The position numbers and the translations under genes are program-made. The notes under the pieces are model-generated. The model was not told the origin of the DNA. It worked only from the letters and a program-made list of their open reading frames with translations, and did no database searches. This document shows positions 12,800 through 20,838 of a DNA stretch of 64,000 bases, piece by piece. Every line of letters begins with the position of its first letter. Position 1 is the first letter of the stretch. Origin of the DNA: Myxococcales bacterium. Its GTDB lineage: Bacteria > Myxococcota_A > Polyangia > Polyangiales > JADJMO01. The stretch lies in the NCBI GenBank assembly GCA_016709545.1, contig JADJMO010000015.1, positions 1 to 64,000 of the forward strand, given 5' to 3'.

Positions 12800-12924
12800 G
12801 ACGCCACCTTGGCCCTGTGGATTGCAAGGCCGATCTCCTCCACATCGAGTCGAGCCGGATTCGTGAGGCGCGGGAGACTTGTCCTCACCCGATCCACAGG
12901 TTGTGCATCAACGCTCGCATCCAT
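12787..12924 (-). CDS. Possible small protein upstream of and overlapping the P-loop NTPase
   Basis: A 45-residue frame beginning MDASVDAQPVDRVRTSLPRL and ending in AIHRAKVASCAP. Its stop overlaps the NTPase start by 13 bases, an arrangement typical of translational coupling. No known domain, signal or membrane segment is visible. The composition is ordinary for coding sequence in this genome. It could be an upstream leader or a small partner, or chance; evidence is limited to position. Confidence 0.35.
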   Translation of the reverse strand: MDASVDAQPVDRVRTSLPRLTNPARLDVEEIGLAIHRAKVASCAP

Positions 12925-13258
12925 CGTCTCGCACACTGAACATTCACCCGTCGAAAGCCAAGCCCAACGCCGACAGAGAATGTCCGGTCGCACGCTCCGC
13001 CGCCGTCGCTGGGCTGTGCCAATCGACTCTGGTCGGTCGGTGGTCAGGCGCCTGCAAGGGCGCTGTCGGCGTAGGAGCCAACGTCGATATTGATGTTCCG
13101 CCTCGCCAGCGTAGGTACCGCTGGGCCGCCCAGGACGTGGCGACGTCCACCGCGACGTCGCGTTCGCGGCTGCGACGACCGTGCCGCCGCTCCGCCACCC
13201 TGTCACCCGCACAAAACAAGCCGTTCCGCGCTGGCCCGCCGTTCGCTACGCGGAGCCC
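12925..13258. other. Intergenic stretch between divergent accessory genes
   Basis: About 330 bases between the minus-strand NTPase/Nudix unit and the plus-strand PD-(D/E)XK-like gene. It must carry both promoters, but I see no convincing -35/-10 pair. The segment 13171-13188 (TGCGACGACCGTGCCGCC) recurs exactly at 16193-16210 in front of the deleted paralogue, evidence that this upstream region was duplicated together with the gene. Confidence 0.5.
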
Positions 13259-13993
13259 GTGCCCCCGTCCGTCGACCACGAGGTGCTCCTGCTCCTCTTC
13301 CGGAACCGCCCCACGCTGGTGACGGAGTTCCTGCCCGAGCTCACGCCGTCGCACGACCGCATCCACTTCGCCCCCGCCGATGTCGGCGAGCCCGTCGCCA
13401 CCGAGTTCCGCGCGGACCAGGTCATCGTCCTCGAGCAGAGCGGCAAGCCGGTCGTCGCCTTCGTCCTCGAGGCCCAGCTGCAACCCGACACGGACAAGCA
13501 CTTCACGTGGCCCCACTACTTGACCGGCATCCGCGCGCGCCTCCGCTGCGCGGCGGTCCTCGTCGTGATCACCACCACCCCCGAGGTGGCTCGGTGGGCA
13601 GCAAAGCCGATCGACCTCGGTCGCGGGATGGTCCTGCGACCGGTGGTCATCGGCCCGCAGCACGTGCCGCACATCGTCGACGTCGAGGCTGCGCGCAGGG
13701 CCCCCGAGCTCGCCGTACTCAGCGTGCTCGCGCACAAGGCCAAGAACGACATCGTCGACATTGCGGTGGCCGCGGCGACCGCCGCCCTCGACCTCGACGA
13801 GGAACGTGCCTGGCTCTACGATTCGGAAAGCGCTGAGCGAGGGCGCGCGGTTCTCCCTGGAGGCAATGATGGCGACGAGGCCGACGCGACGGCCCGCCAG
13901 CGCATCGCGAGCTGCACCGACCAGGCACTGCTCGACGAGTGGGTGGAGCGTGCCGTCACGGCCGAGAGCCTCGACGACGTCTTCCGCCACTGA
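13259..13993 (+). CDS. PD-(D/E)XK-like protein with E-x-Q motif and C-terminal EVF module
   Basis: 244 residues from GTG (PPSVDHEVLLLLFRNRPTLV); an upstream start at 13181 is possible but reads less naturally. The family, recognised from many actinobacterial and myxobacterial hypothetical proteins, starts with an LFRNRP-type segment. It then has TEFRADQVIVLEQ and VVAFVLEAQLQ, a Glu-x-Gln pair like that of Rpn-type PD-(D/E)XK nucleases. WPHYLTGIRARLRCAAVLVV and PELAVLSVLAH complete the core. The C-terminus carries one copy of a short module (RIASCTDQALLDEWVERA, ending LDDVF) that recurs in neighbours to 18 kb. DNA cleavage is not established for this family. It converges with the Cys-rich lipoprotein gene. 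Confidence 0.7.
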   Translation: MPPSVDHEVLLLLFRNRPTLVTEFLPELTPSHDRIHFAPADVGEPVATEFRADQVIVLEQSGKPVVAFVLEAQLQPDTDKHFTWPHYLTGIRARLRCAAVLVVITTTPEVARWAAKPIDLGRGMVLRPVVIGPQHVPHIVDVEAARRAPELAVLSVLAHKAKNDIVDIAVAAATAALDLDEERAWLYDSESAERGRAVLPGGNDGDEADATARQRIASCTDQALLDEWVERAVTAESLDDVFRH

Positions 13994-13998
13994 CGAGC

Positions 13999-15000
13999 TC
14001 ACGGCCAGGGGCTCGGCGAGCAGACGCCGTACTTCGCGTTGCACCCCGTGAATCCGAGAGACGTGCAATCGACCTTTTCGCTCTTGCCACCGTTGCACAC
14101 GACCAGGTTGTTGCCCTCGCAGGTGGGCTTGCTCCCTGGTTCCGTCGGGTCGCAGTCGGCCCCGGTTCCGCAGAACCAGCCGGTTCGTGAGGTCCCGACC
14201 TTGCTCTGACAGGTGAATCCGGTGGCGAAGGCGCCGCAGTCGACCGCCACCTCGCCCTCGTTCACACACGCCGTGAGCTTCGTCCCGTCGCAGCCGGTGC
14301 CCACGTACGTGATGCTCCGCGAGTTGACCGTGCCGGTGGAGCACCGAGCACCCGCTCCGTTGCACCCCACGCTGCTACCAGAGGAGAGCGGCCCGCAGAC
14401 CAGGCCGAAGTCTGCGCAGACGGGCCCTCGCGCCTCCTCCGAGCTGTCCTTGCTGACGTACGAGCAGTACGTGGGCGCCCCCGCGTCGCAGGCACCCACG
14501 AACTTCGTGCTGTCACAGGACTTCCCTGCCGCATGGGGGAGCACGCACATGTCGCGCGTGTCGCAGACCATGCCGTAGCGCCCGCAGTCCACGCGGTACT
14601 TCAGGCCGTCGTTGCATTGCTCCGACACCGACCCGGCGCAGCTCGCGGCGCAGTCGGCCGACGGCTCGACGACGATGGCGAGACACTCGCCGAGGGCGCC
14701 ACATCCGTTGGTCTTCGCGGCCAGGCAATCGATCGCACTCCGCCACAGGCGTGCCTCGAAGCTGTCGTTCTCACGGTGCGCGTACATGCGCTGGAGGATG
14801 CGATTGGCGCGATCGTCCGGGAGGCAGCTCCCGAGCGTGGCCGCCGCGCGCACGGCCTTCGTCGAGTCCAGCGCCGTCCACTTCACCGGCCCGACCGGCG
14901 GGCCGCTGGGAATGCCGCTCGCCGTGCTGCTCGAGGAGCTGCATCCGGAGGCAACGACGAGCACGACGATCATTGCCGGGGCGATTGGTAGGCGGGCCAT
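13999..15000 (-). CDS. Cysteine-rich lipoprotein of unknown function
   Basis: 333 residues. The signal peptide ends in a lipobox (VVASGC, Cys at about residue 20) followed by a Ser-rich tether, so it should be anchored in the outer membrane or inner membrane outer leaflet. The mature part has about 30 cysteines spaced as in disulfide-rich repeats (CGALGEC, CDTRDMC, CDAGAPTYC, CEGNNLVVC). Segments of the form C-x-G-x-L-x-x-C recur and probably form small disulfide knots. Such proteins are common in Polyangia, and no function is known. The start ATG immediately precedes the hydrophobic signal. It diverges from the Rpn gene. Confidence 0.75.
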   Translation of the reverse strand: MARLPIAPAMIVVLVVASGCSSSSSTASGIPSGPPVGPVKWTALDSTKAVRAAATLGSCLPDDRANRILQRMYAHRENDSFEARLWRSAIDCLAAKTNGCGALGECLAIVVEPSADCAASCAGSVSEQCNDGLKYRVDCGRYGMVCDTRDMCVLPHAAGKSCDSTKFVGACDAGAPTYCSYVSKDSSEEARGPVCADFGLVCGPLSSGSSVGCNGAGARCSTGTVNSRSITYVGTGCDGTKLTACVNEGEVAVDCGAFATGFTCQSKVGTSRTGWFCGTGADCDPTEPGSKPTCEGNNLVVCNGGKSEKVDCTSLGFTGCNAKYGVCSPSPWP

Positions 15001-15142
15001 GCGCCAACATACCATCCGCGACACTCCCTGGATTCTGCGCCGCGGCGCTCCCGAACAAATGACCATGCAGCCGAGTAGGAGCGTGAGGGCACGAACGCGT
15101 CGTGGCACGCAACTCCCGGGTCGCTCGCGTCGACGTGGAGGC

Positions 15143-16087
15143 ATGGCCCTGCTCCACCCGACCGAGGACATCGTCTTCAAGCTGTTCTTCACCCGCAACC
15201 CGCGGCTCCTCTGCTCCTTGATCGAGGAGGTACTCCGGCGGCCCATCGCTTCGGCCGTGGTGCAGAGCGCAGCCCTCGAGCTCGCCTTCCCGGACGACCG
15301 CGGCGTCCTGCTCGACATCCTCGTCGAGCTCCCCGACGGCACACGCGTCAACGTGGAGATGCAGTGCGATCCACGCGGTTTCACCCCGGAGCGCTGGCTC
15401 TACTACTGGGCGCGCCTCTTCGCGAAGGGGATCGAGCGAGGCGAGGAGTTCACCGATCTGACTCCCGTCGTGTGCATCGTGCTCCTCGACACCGAGCGCA
15501 GCGGTCGCTTCCACGAGCACTACGCGGTCTGCGAAGTCGAGCGACACACGGCGTTCTCGGACATGCTGGCGATCCACGTCATCGCGCTGCCCCGCTTCGC
15601 CGAGCACGCAGCCAACGAGCCGGCGAGGCTCGTGCGCTGGGGGCACTTCCTCCACACGACGGACCCCACCGCGCTAGACTCGCTCGCGGTGGAGGACCCG
15701 ATCATGGCCGAGGCGAAGCAAGCCCTGGAGACCCTCTCCGCAGACCCGGACGCGCAGGCAATCGCCGAGGCGCGGCGCGACGCCAAGGTGGTGCGGTCCG
15801 AGTACGCGAAGCAGCTCCGCAAGGAGGCCCTCGCGGAGGGCCGCGTCGAGGGCCGTGTCGAGGGCCTCGTCGAGGGCCGTGTCGAGGGCCGTGTCGAGGG
15901 CCGTGTCGAGGGCCGCGTCGAGGGCCTCGTCGAGGGGCTCGTCTCTGCCCTCGACCAGTTCGCGGCCGTCGCCGGCCTCCCGGTCTCACCCGAGCGTCGC
16001 GCGCACTGGCTCGTGATGACCGCACCCGAGCTCGAGCAGCTGGCCAAGCACGTCTTCGAACACAAGGCCTGGCCGAGCGCCGACTGA
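15143..16087 (+). CDS. Rpn family PD-(D/E)XK nuclease / putative transposase
   Basis: 314 residues; a good ribosome site (GTGGAGG) sits just before the ATG. The N-terminus LLHPTEDIVFKLFFTRNPRL is the Rpn signature. The nuclease core reads LLDILVELPDGTRVNVEMQ, giving the Asp and Glu-x-Gln of the PD-(D/E)XK fold. WLYYWARLFAKGIERGEEF and the rest match the family length. After a charged helix comes a nine-fold EGRV/EGLV linker (bases 15836-15943) and a short C-terminal module (GLPVSPERRAHW to ELEQLAKHV). Escherichia coli Rpn proteins cleave DNA and promote RecA-independent recombination; that role is inferred here. It is not a true transposase and no terminal repeats are seen. Confidence 0.85.
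   Translation: MALLHPTEDIVFKLFFTRNPRLLCSLIEEVLRRPIASAVVQSAALELAFPDDRGVLLDILVELPDGTRVNVEMQCDPRGFTPERWLYYWARLFAKGIERGEEFTDLTPVVCIVLLDTERSGRFHEHYAVCEVERHTAFSDMLAIHVIALPRFAEHAANEPARLVRWGHFLHTTDPTALDSLAVEDPIMAEAKQALETLSADPDAQAIAEARRDAKVVRSEYAKQLRKEALAEGRVEGRVEGLVEGRVEGRVEGRVEGRVEGLVEGLVSALDQFAAVAGLPVSPERRAHWLVMTAPELEQLAKHVFEHKAWPSAD
15836..15943 (+). repeat. Nine tandem 12-base repeats inside the Rpn gene
   Basis: Period 12, unit GAGGGC(C/C-T)(G/T)(C/T)GTC, encoding Glu-Gly-(Arg/Leu)-Val nine times between nuclease core and C-terminal module. Units are nearly identical, so copy number may vary by slippage, in steps that always keep the frame. Confidence 0.9.
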
Positions 16088-16129
16088 GCGCGCGCGCCTG
16101 CGCCACGAGGCGCGGCAGGCGTAGGGTCG

Positions 16130-16185
16130 GCAGACGTCTGCGGCCTGACACGCAGACGTCTGCGGCCCGACACGCAGACGTCTGC
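16130..16185. repeat. Three 12-base palindromes at 22-base spacing
   Basis: The perfect palindrome GCAGACGTCTGC occurs at 16130-16141, 16152-16163 and 16174-16185, linked by GGCCTGACAC and GGCCCGACAC. The spacing is exactly 22 bases, about two helical turns, which places all three on one face of the DNA. They lie between the Rpn stop and the deleted paralogue. They could be operator-like protein-binding sites or a small repeat array. Confidence 0.75.
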
Positions 16186-16192
16186 GTGTCCG

Positions 16193-17004
16193 TGCGACGA
16201 CCGTGCCGCCCCACTACCTCACCGGCGTCCGCGCGCGGTTGCGCTGCGCCACCTATCTGGTCGTGCTCACCACGCGGCGCAGCGTCGCTCGCTGGGCCGC
16301 GCAACCGAACGACCTCGGCTCGATGTCGCTGCAGCCCTTCGTGATCGGTCCGGAGCGTGTGCCCTCACTCGTCGGTCTGGACGTCGCTCGCAGAGCCCCC
16401 TGAGCTCGCGGTCCTCGCGGTGCTGGCTCATCGCCGGAGCGAGCACGTCGTCGACACCGCGATGGCCGCTCGCTCGGCCGTCCGCGACCTCGACGAAGAA
16501 CGGGCACGCCTCTACGATGAGATGGTCATGGGGGCGCTGAGCGAGGCCGCGAGGAAGTTCGTGGAGGCACAGATGGCAACGAGTGGCTACCCGTATCCCA
16601 GCACCGACTACGTGCGAAAACACCACGCGTTCGCCAAGCGCGAATCCCTCCTACGCTGCCTCGCCGGCCGCCAGATCGTGGTCGATACCGCCGCCCGAGC
16701 GCGCATAGACAGCTGCACGGATCTGGCGTCGCTCGACGCCTGGATCGAGCACGCGGCTGTGGCCTCCAACCTCCAGGAGGTCTTTCGGGGCGCAGCCAAG
16801 ACCCCGACCGATTTCGCCCAGACTCAGCAGGCGATCGCAAAGCGCGAGGCGCTCGTCAGCGTCCTCACCGAGCGCGGCTGGCCCGTCGACCCGACCACGC
16901 GCGATCGCATCGAGAGCTGCAACGACCTCGCGGTCCTCGCCAGCTGGATCCGCCGCGCCGTCACCGCCGCCGACCTCGACGAGGTGTTCCGCCATGGAGG
17001 CTGA
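16193..17004 (+). pseudogene. N-terminally deleted and frameshifted paralogue of the 13.3 kb PD-(D/E)XK-like gene
   Basis: The first 18 bases equal those at 13171-13188. The sequence then jumps straight to YLTGVRARLRCATYLVVLTT, so about 320 bases with the start and the Glu-x-Gln segment are missing. An extra T near 16401 gives a stop (ARRAP then TGA), and the next frame continues with PELAVLAVLAHRRSEHVVDT. The C-terminus has two copies of the shared module (RIDSCTDLASLDAWIEHA, ending LQEVF, and RIESCNDLAVLASWIRRA, ending LDEVF), one more than the complete paralogue. A shortened product from 16357 onward could still be made. The frameshift may be a sequence error; the deletion is too exact to be one. 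Confidence 0.7.
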
Positions 17005-17992
17005 GCCCAGAGCCCTCACCTACGGTGAGATCCAGCGCCAGTCGTACGTCGGCGAAGGCAGGCGCGCGGGCAACCAGCATGGGCGCCAGCTGTCCCTCCT
17101 CCGCCTCCTCGCGGTGCGAGCCTTCACCCTCGACTCCGTCGACCGCGCGCGCATCGAGGAATGCCGCGATCACGACCAGCTCGAGGATTGGATCGCGCGC
17201 GCGGCGACCGCGGCCAGCCTCGAGGAGGTCTTCGTGGGCGCGGCGATCGCGGGCGACCCGGGATCGGAAGGCCGTCGTGAGGGCCGTCGGGCGGCGTTGT
17301 TCCTGGTCCTCCGGACCCGTGGCTTGAGGGTCGATGCAGCGCTGCGCGGTCGCATCGAGACGTGCATGGATCTCGACCAGCTCGACGCGTGGATCGGGCG
17401 GGCAGCGGTGGGGGCCCAGCTCGACGAGGTGTTCCGACACCGCGCGAGCGCCGAGCCCGAGGGCCTGCGCGACTTCACGCTGGCCTACCTCGGGCCCGGC
17501 CTCGGAAGCAAACCCCCGAATGGGCCCGGAGAGCTGCGGGAGATTGTCCTGCACGTCTGCGAGGAGCGGAAGCTACGCCTCGACGCGACCCAACTGGAGC
17601 GAGTCGGTAGCTCGACCGACCTCGCGGAGTTCGAGGCTTGGCTGCGCAAGGCGCTGACCTTCACGCGCGCCGCAGAGGTGTTCGACGACTCGGTCGAGCC
17701 CAGCGCGGCGAGCGCGCGGGCCCTGGACACGTGTCGCTACTTCAGCCCCTTCGCGAGGAAGCACCACCTCGCAGGCTGGGCCCGAGGCTACGCCGAGGCC
17801 ATGCGTCTCGAGTGCCTGGTCAACGTGCTCCGACGCCGAGGGTTCGCGTTCTCGAAGGCCCACGTGACGCGGCTCGTGACCCTCGTCGAACCCCTCGATC
17901 TGGACGTCGAGGCCTTCCAGCGACGCCGGCACCACATCGAAGCGGCGGGCAGCCTGGAAGAGGCGCTCGGCGACCTTTCCTCAGTGAGCTGA
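16994..17992 (+). CDS. Free-standing protein made of tandem EVF modules
   Basis: 332 residues, starting with an ATG that overlaps the end of the preceding pseudogene by 11 bases. No nuclease core is present. Instead the protein repeats a roughly 40-residue helical module found elsewhere only as a C-terminal tail: RIEECRDHDQLEDWIARA to LEEVF, RIETCMDLDQLDAWIGRA to LDEVF, and the more divergent RVGSSTDLAEFEAWLRKA to AAEVF. A fourth, decayed copy is possible at the end (LEEALGD). No signal or membrane segment is seen. It may have arisen from amplified tails of its neighbours or act as a separate partner subunit. Its 3' end overlaps the convergent dehydrogenase gene by 12 bases. Confidence 0.7.
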   Translation: MEAEPRALTYGEIQRQSYVGEGRRAGNQHGRQLSLLRLLAVRAFTLDSVDRARIEECRDHDQLEDWIARAATAASLEEVFVGAAIAGDPGSEGRREGRRAALFLVLRTRGLRVDAALRGRIETCMDLDQLDAWIGRAAVGAQLDEVFRHRASAEPEGLRDFTLAYLGPGLGSKPPNGPGELREIVLHVCEERKLRLDATQLERVGSSTDLAEFEAWLRKALTFTRAAEVFDDSVEPSAASARALDTCRYFSPFARKHHLAGWARGYAEAMRLECLVNVLRRRGFAFSKAHVTRLVTLVEPLDLDVEAFQRRRHHIEAAGSLEEALGDLSSVS

Positions 17993-19225
17993 AGCCAGCG
18001 CCCCGCGCGCGTCCACGACGAGGCGCGCCTCCTCCGCCATCCGCCGATGATCCACCTCGAGGTGGTCCGTCACCACGACCACCGCGTCCCAGCGCCAGTA
18101 CGGCGCCCCCTCCACGCGGGACCGCCCCCTCCACACGGGAACGTGCGGATCGTCGAACGACACCACCGCGCCGCGCGCCTCGAGGAACGCGAGCAGGCCC
18201 TCCGCGGGGCTGTTGCGCACGTCCGCGACACCACGCTTGTAGGCCACCCCGGAGAGCAGGATCTCCGCGCCGACCAGCGATTTCCCCTGCCCCGCGAGCC
18301 TCTCCTCGACCTCGGCGCCCACCCAGCTCGGCACCTCGGCATTGATCGCCTGCGAGAGCGCGAGCAGCGGCGCGTCGACCCCTGCCCTGCGCACGGCCGC
18401 GACCCAGTAGTGCGGATCGACAGGGATGCAGTGCCCACCGACGCCGGGCCCCGGATCGAAGCGCATGAACCCGTGGGGCAACGTGGCGGCCGCGTCGACC
18501 ACCTGCCGCACGTCGAGCCCCAGAGCGCGGCACCCGCGCGCGAACTCGTTCACGAAGGCGAGGTTGACCGCGCGGAACGAGTTTTCCAGGAGCTTCGCGG
18601 CTTCCGCGATCTCCGGCGAGCGCACCTCGACGACGGGCGCGAACGCGCTGCACAGACTCTTCGCCGCAGCCGCGCACGCCGCGGTCACGCCCCCGACGAG
18701 GCGCGGCGTGTTCTCGACGCTGTGCACGCGGTTGCCGGGATCGAGCCGCTCCGGCGAGCACGCGACGAACAGGGCACGGCCGATGCTCCGGCCCCTCGCC
18801 TCGAAGCTGCTCGCGAGCGCGCGCGTCGTTCCAGGGTGGCTCGTCGAGACGTTGAGCAGCAGGGCGCCGGTCTTCGGCGACAGGCGGGCGACCTCGTCGA
18901 ACAGCGCCGCTGGATCGGGCTGGCCGTCGGCGCCGAGGGGCGTCGGCAGCGCGAGCACGAGCACGTCGGCGTCGTCGACCGCGGCGCGATGCGACGACAC
19001 CGACAGGCGCCCTCGCTCGATCAGCGCGATCGCGCGCTCGGGCGCCACGTCCGGGCTCACCCGTTCGCCGGCCGCGAGTCGCGCCAGACGCTCGTCGTCC
19101 ACGTCGACGCCCACCACCGAAAAGCCCGCCTCGGCGAGCGCGACGGCGAGCGGCAGCCCGGTGTGCCCGAGGCCGATCACCCCGACGCGGGCCGTGCGCG
19201 TGCGCAGCGCTTCGTGCAGATCCAC
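17981..19225 (-). CDS. UDP-sugar 6-dehydrogenase, second copy
   Basis: 414 residues in a clean frame from GTG (DLHEALRTRTARVGVIGLGH). The NAD loop is GVIGLGHTGLPLAVALAEAG, followed by DADVLVLALPTPLGADG and VSTSHPGTTRAL. The catalytic centre GGHCIPVDPHYW carries the active Cys, and the C-terminal NAD/UDP-domain motif is LLSGVAYKRGVADVRNSPA. Its sequence differs clearly from the copy at 7.9-9.2 kb, so it is not a recent duplicate and may act on a different UDP-sugar. It follows the acetyltransferase gene by 19 bases in one operon. Confidence 0.85.
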   Translation of the reverse strand: MDLHEALRTRTARVGVIGLGHTGLPLAVALAEAGFSVVGVDVDDERLARLAAGERVSPDVAPERAIALIERGRLSVSSHRAAVDDADVLVLALPTPLGADGQPDPAALFDEVARLSPKTGALLLNVSTSHPGTTRALASSFEARGRSIGRALFVACSPERLDPGNRVHSVENTPRLVGGVTAACAAAAKSLCSAFAPVVEVRSPEIAEAAKLLENSFRAVNLAFVNEFARGCRALGLDVRQVVDAAATLPHGFMRFDPGPGVGGHCIPVDPHYWVAAVRRAGVDAPLLALSQAINAEVPSWVGAEVEERLAGQGKSLVGAEILLSGVAYKRGVADVRNSPAEGLLAFLEARGAVVSFDDPHVPVWRGRSRVEGAPYWRWDAVVVVTDHLEVDHRRMAEEARLVVDARGALASAH

Positions 19226-19244
19226 GGCAACGATGTAGCCGATC

Positions 19245-19835
19245 TCAGAGCGGCGCGTCCTCGTCGAGATCGAGGCACCGGAGCCGCCCGTCCTCCTCCA
19301 CGTACCGCAGCCCGCTGCACGCCTGCTCGCCGACGACCCCGAGCTCGAGCCGCGTCCCATGCCGGGTCATCCATCCGCGCAACCGGCCTGGATTCCCGAG
19401 GATCAGCCCGTAGTCCGGCACGTCCCTCGTGACGACGGCGCCCGCGCCGACGAACGCGTGGCGACCGACGGTGACCCCGCACACGACCGTCGCGTTCGCC
19501 CCGATCGTGCACCCCCTCCGCAGCCACGTGCGCTCGTACTGGCCGCGCCGGTCGATCTGCGCGCGCGGGTTCGCGACGTTGGTGAGGACGCACGACGGCC
19601 CGAGGAACACGTCGTCCTCGATCTCGACGCCCTCGTAGACGGACACGCTGTTCTGGATGCGCACGCGCGCGCCGACCCGCACGCCAGGGGCAACGTACAC
19701 GTTCTGGCCGAGCGTGCACCCCGCGCCGAGCCGCGCGCCGGTCGACAGGTGGCAGAAGTGCCAGACCCGCGTGCCCTCGCCGAGCTCCACCCCCTCGTCG
19801 ATCGCGGCGGTCGGGTGCACGTAGGTCTCGCTCAC
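19245..19835 (-). CDS. Left-handed beta-helix N-acetyltransferase for a UDP-sugar (WbpD/WlbB type)
   Basis: 196 residues from GTG. Hexapeptide repeats ([LIV]GxxxxI-like) run through most of the chain: VHPTAAIDEGVELGEGTRVW, RIQNSVSVYEGVEIEDDVF, CTIGANATVVCGVTVG, and GAVVTRDVPDYGLILGNPGR. This matches UDP-2-acetamido-3-amino-2,3-dideoxyglucuronate N-acetyltransferases, which use acetyl-CoA in a trimer. The partner dehydrogenase just downstream supplies a uronic acid of the right kind, which supports the call. An oxidoreductase (WbpB) and aminotransferase (WbpE) would also be needed and are not in the window. Confidence 0.8.
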   Translation of the reverse strand: MSETYVHPTAAIDEGVELGEGTRVWHFCHLSTGARLGAGCTLGQNVYVAPGVRVGARVRIQNSVSVYEGVEIEDDVFLGPSCVLTNVANPRAQIDRRGQYERTWLRRGCTIGANATVVCGVTVGRHAFVGAGAVVTRDVPDYGLILGNPGRLRGWMTRHGTRLELGVVGEQACSGLRYVEEDGRLRCLDLDEDAPL

Positions 19836-19856
19836 CCCTTGAGCGTAGCTCGGCGC

Positions 19857-19901
19857 TGCACGAGACGGACCGCCGGCGGCCGCCGGCGACCGCCGGCGGT
19901 G
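19857..19901. repeat. Left copy of a 45-base direct repeat
   Basis: Begins TGCACGAGACGGACCGCC and continues with CCGGCGG units to a final GGTG. The part after GAGACGG is itself an almost perfect palindrome, able to form a strong hairpin. The same 45 bases recur exactly at 20839-20883 in the same orientation, on the other side of the nucleotidyltransferase gene. Confidence 0.9.
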
Positions 19902-20041
19902 AGAGCCCTGCGTGCTACCGTTTCTTCGTGGCAACTCCGTCGGTGTCGCGCGATCCGCAGGCCGGATCGCTCGTGGCAGACACCGCTGGCGAAGCGCTTC
20001 TCCCCTACGAGGAGCGTCTCCGGCAGGAACCGCGGTGGGCC

Positions 20042-20836
20042 ATGAGCGAATCGTCGAAGTACTTCGAAGGAACGAGCCAGCTGCACGAGACCGTACGGGC
20101 GCTCTCGCGTCGACTCGAGCAGCTCGGCGTCGACTACGCGGTGGTCGGGGGCCTCGCCCTCACCGCGCACGGATACGCCCGCATGACCGAGGACGTCGAC
20201 ATCCTCGTCACCCCCGCGTCGCTGAAGCGAATCCACACGGAGCTCGTGGGGCGCGGCTACCGCCACGAGTTCGCGGGCTCGAAGAACCTCCGGGACACCC
20301 GCACGCAGGTGCGGGTCGAGTTCGTCCTGACCGGCGCCTTCCCTGGCAGCGGTCAGCCGCAGCCCCTGTGTTTCCCCGACCCCACCGACAGCGAACGCTT
20401 GGAGGTGGACGGCGTCGACTTCGCGGGCCTCACGCCGTTGCTCGAGCTGAAGCTGGCGGCGGGGCTCACGGGCGGGCCCGAACGCAGGAAGGACTGGGTC
20501 GACGTCCAGGCCCTCATCCGCGCCCGCACCCTCTCGCGCGAGACCGCGGAGCGTCTCCACCCCTACGTCCGCGCGACCTACCTGGCGCTGTGGGACGAGC
20601 TCCACGCGAGCCACAAGCGGTACGTTCGGCGGTCGCTCCACCCGCTCGCCGACGGGGCTTCCCTCGAGGCTGCGCTCGCGGCCCTCGAGGTCACGACCGC
20701 GCAGTTCGCCACGATGCAAGCGCAGGGCGTGGTCCTCGAGCGCTCGCGCTACGCCTGGCTCGTGACGACCGACCCGGTCGTCGCCCGTACCTACGACCTG
20801 CACGACGCCACCGAGTTCGTCGCCGACGACTTCTGA
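20042..20836 (+). CDS. Nucleotidyltransferase (MNT / AbiEii-like)
   Basis: 264 residues from ATG (SESSKYFEGTSQLHETVRAL). The nucleotidyltransferase core reads VDYAVVGGLALTAHGYARMT then EDVDILV, giving the GG...DxD metal site. TQVRVEFVLTGAFPG supplies the third acidic strand position, and LELKLAAGLTGGPERRKDW is a family hallmark. An upstream GTG at 19928 keeps the same frame and adds 38 plausible residues, so the start is uncertain. Related proteins act as toxins of toxin-antitoxin pairs or in abortive infection. No separate antitoxin gene is obvious beside this copy unless it is the upstream in-frame segment. Exact 45-base repeats on both sides suggest a mobile cassette. Confidence 0.75.
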   Translation: MSESSKYFEGTSQLHETVRALSRRLEQLGVDYAVVGGLALTAHGYARMTEDVDILVTPASLKRIHTELVGRGYRHEFAGSKNLRDTRTQVRVEFVLTGAFPGSGQPQPLCFPDPTDSERLEVDGVDFAGLTPLLELKLAAGLTGGPERRKDWVDVQALIRARTLSRETAERLHPYVRATYLALWDELHASHKRYVRRSLHPLADGASLEAALAALEVTTAQFATMQAQGVVLERSRYAWLVTTDPVVARTYDLHDATEFVADDF

Positions 20837-20838
20837 GG

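Noticed and set aside
15836..15943. Regular repeats considered as a CRISPR array
   Set aside because: The period is 12 with no spacers, and the repeats lie inside a coding frame.
15143..16087. Rpn protein considered as an insertion-sequence transposase
   Set aside because: Rpn-type nucleases are often labelled transposases, but no terminal inverted repeats or target duplication flank the gene.
16130..16185. Triple palindrome considered as CRISPR
   Set aside because: Spacers are only 10 bases and nearly identical, with no cas genes nearby.
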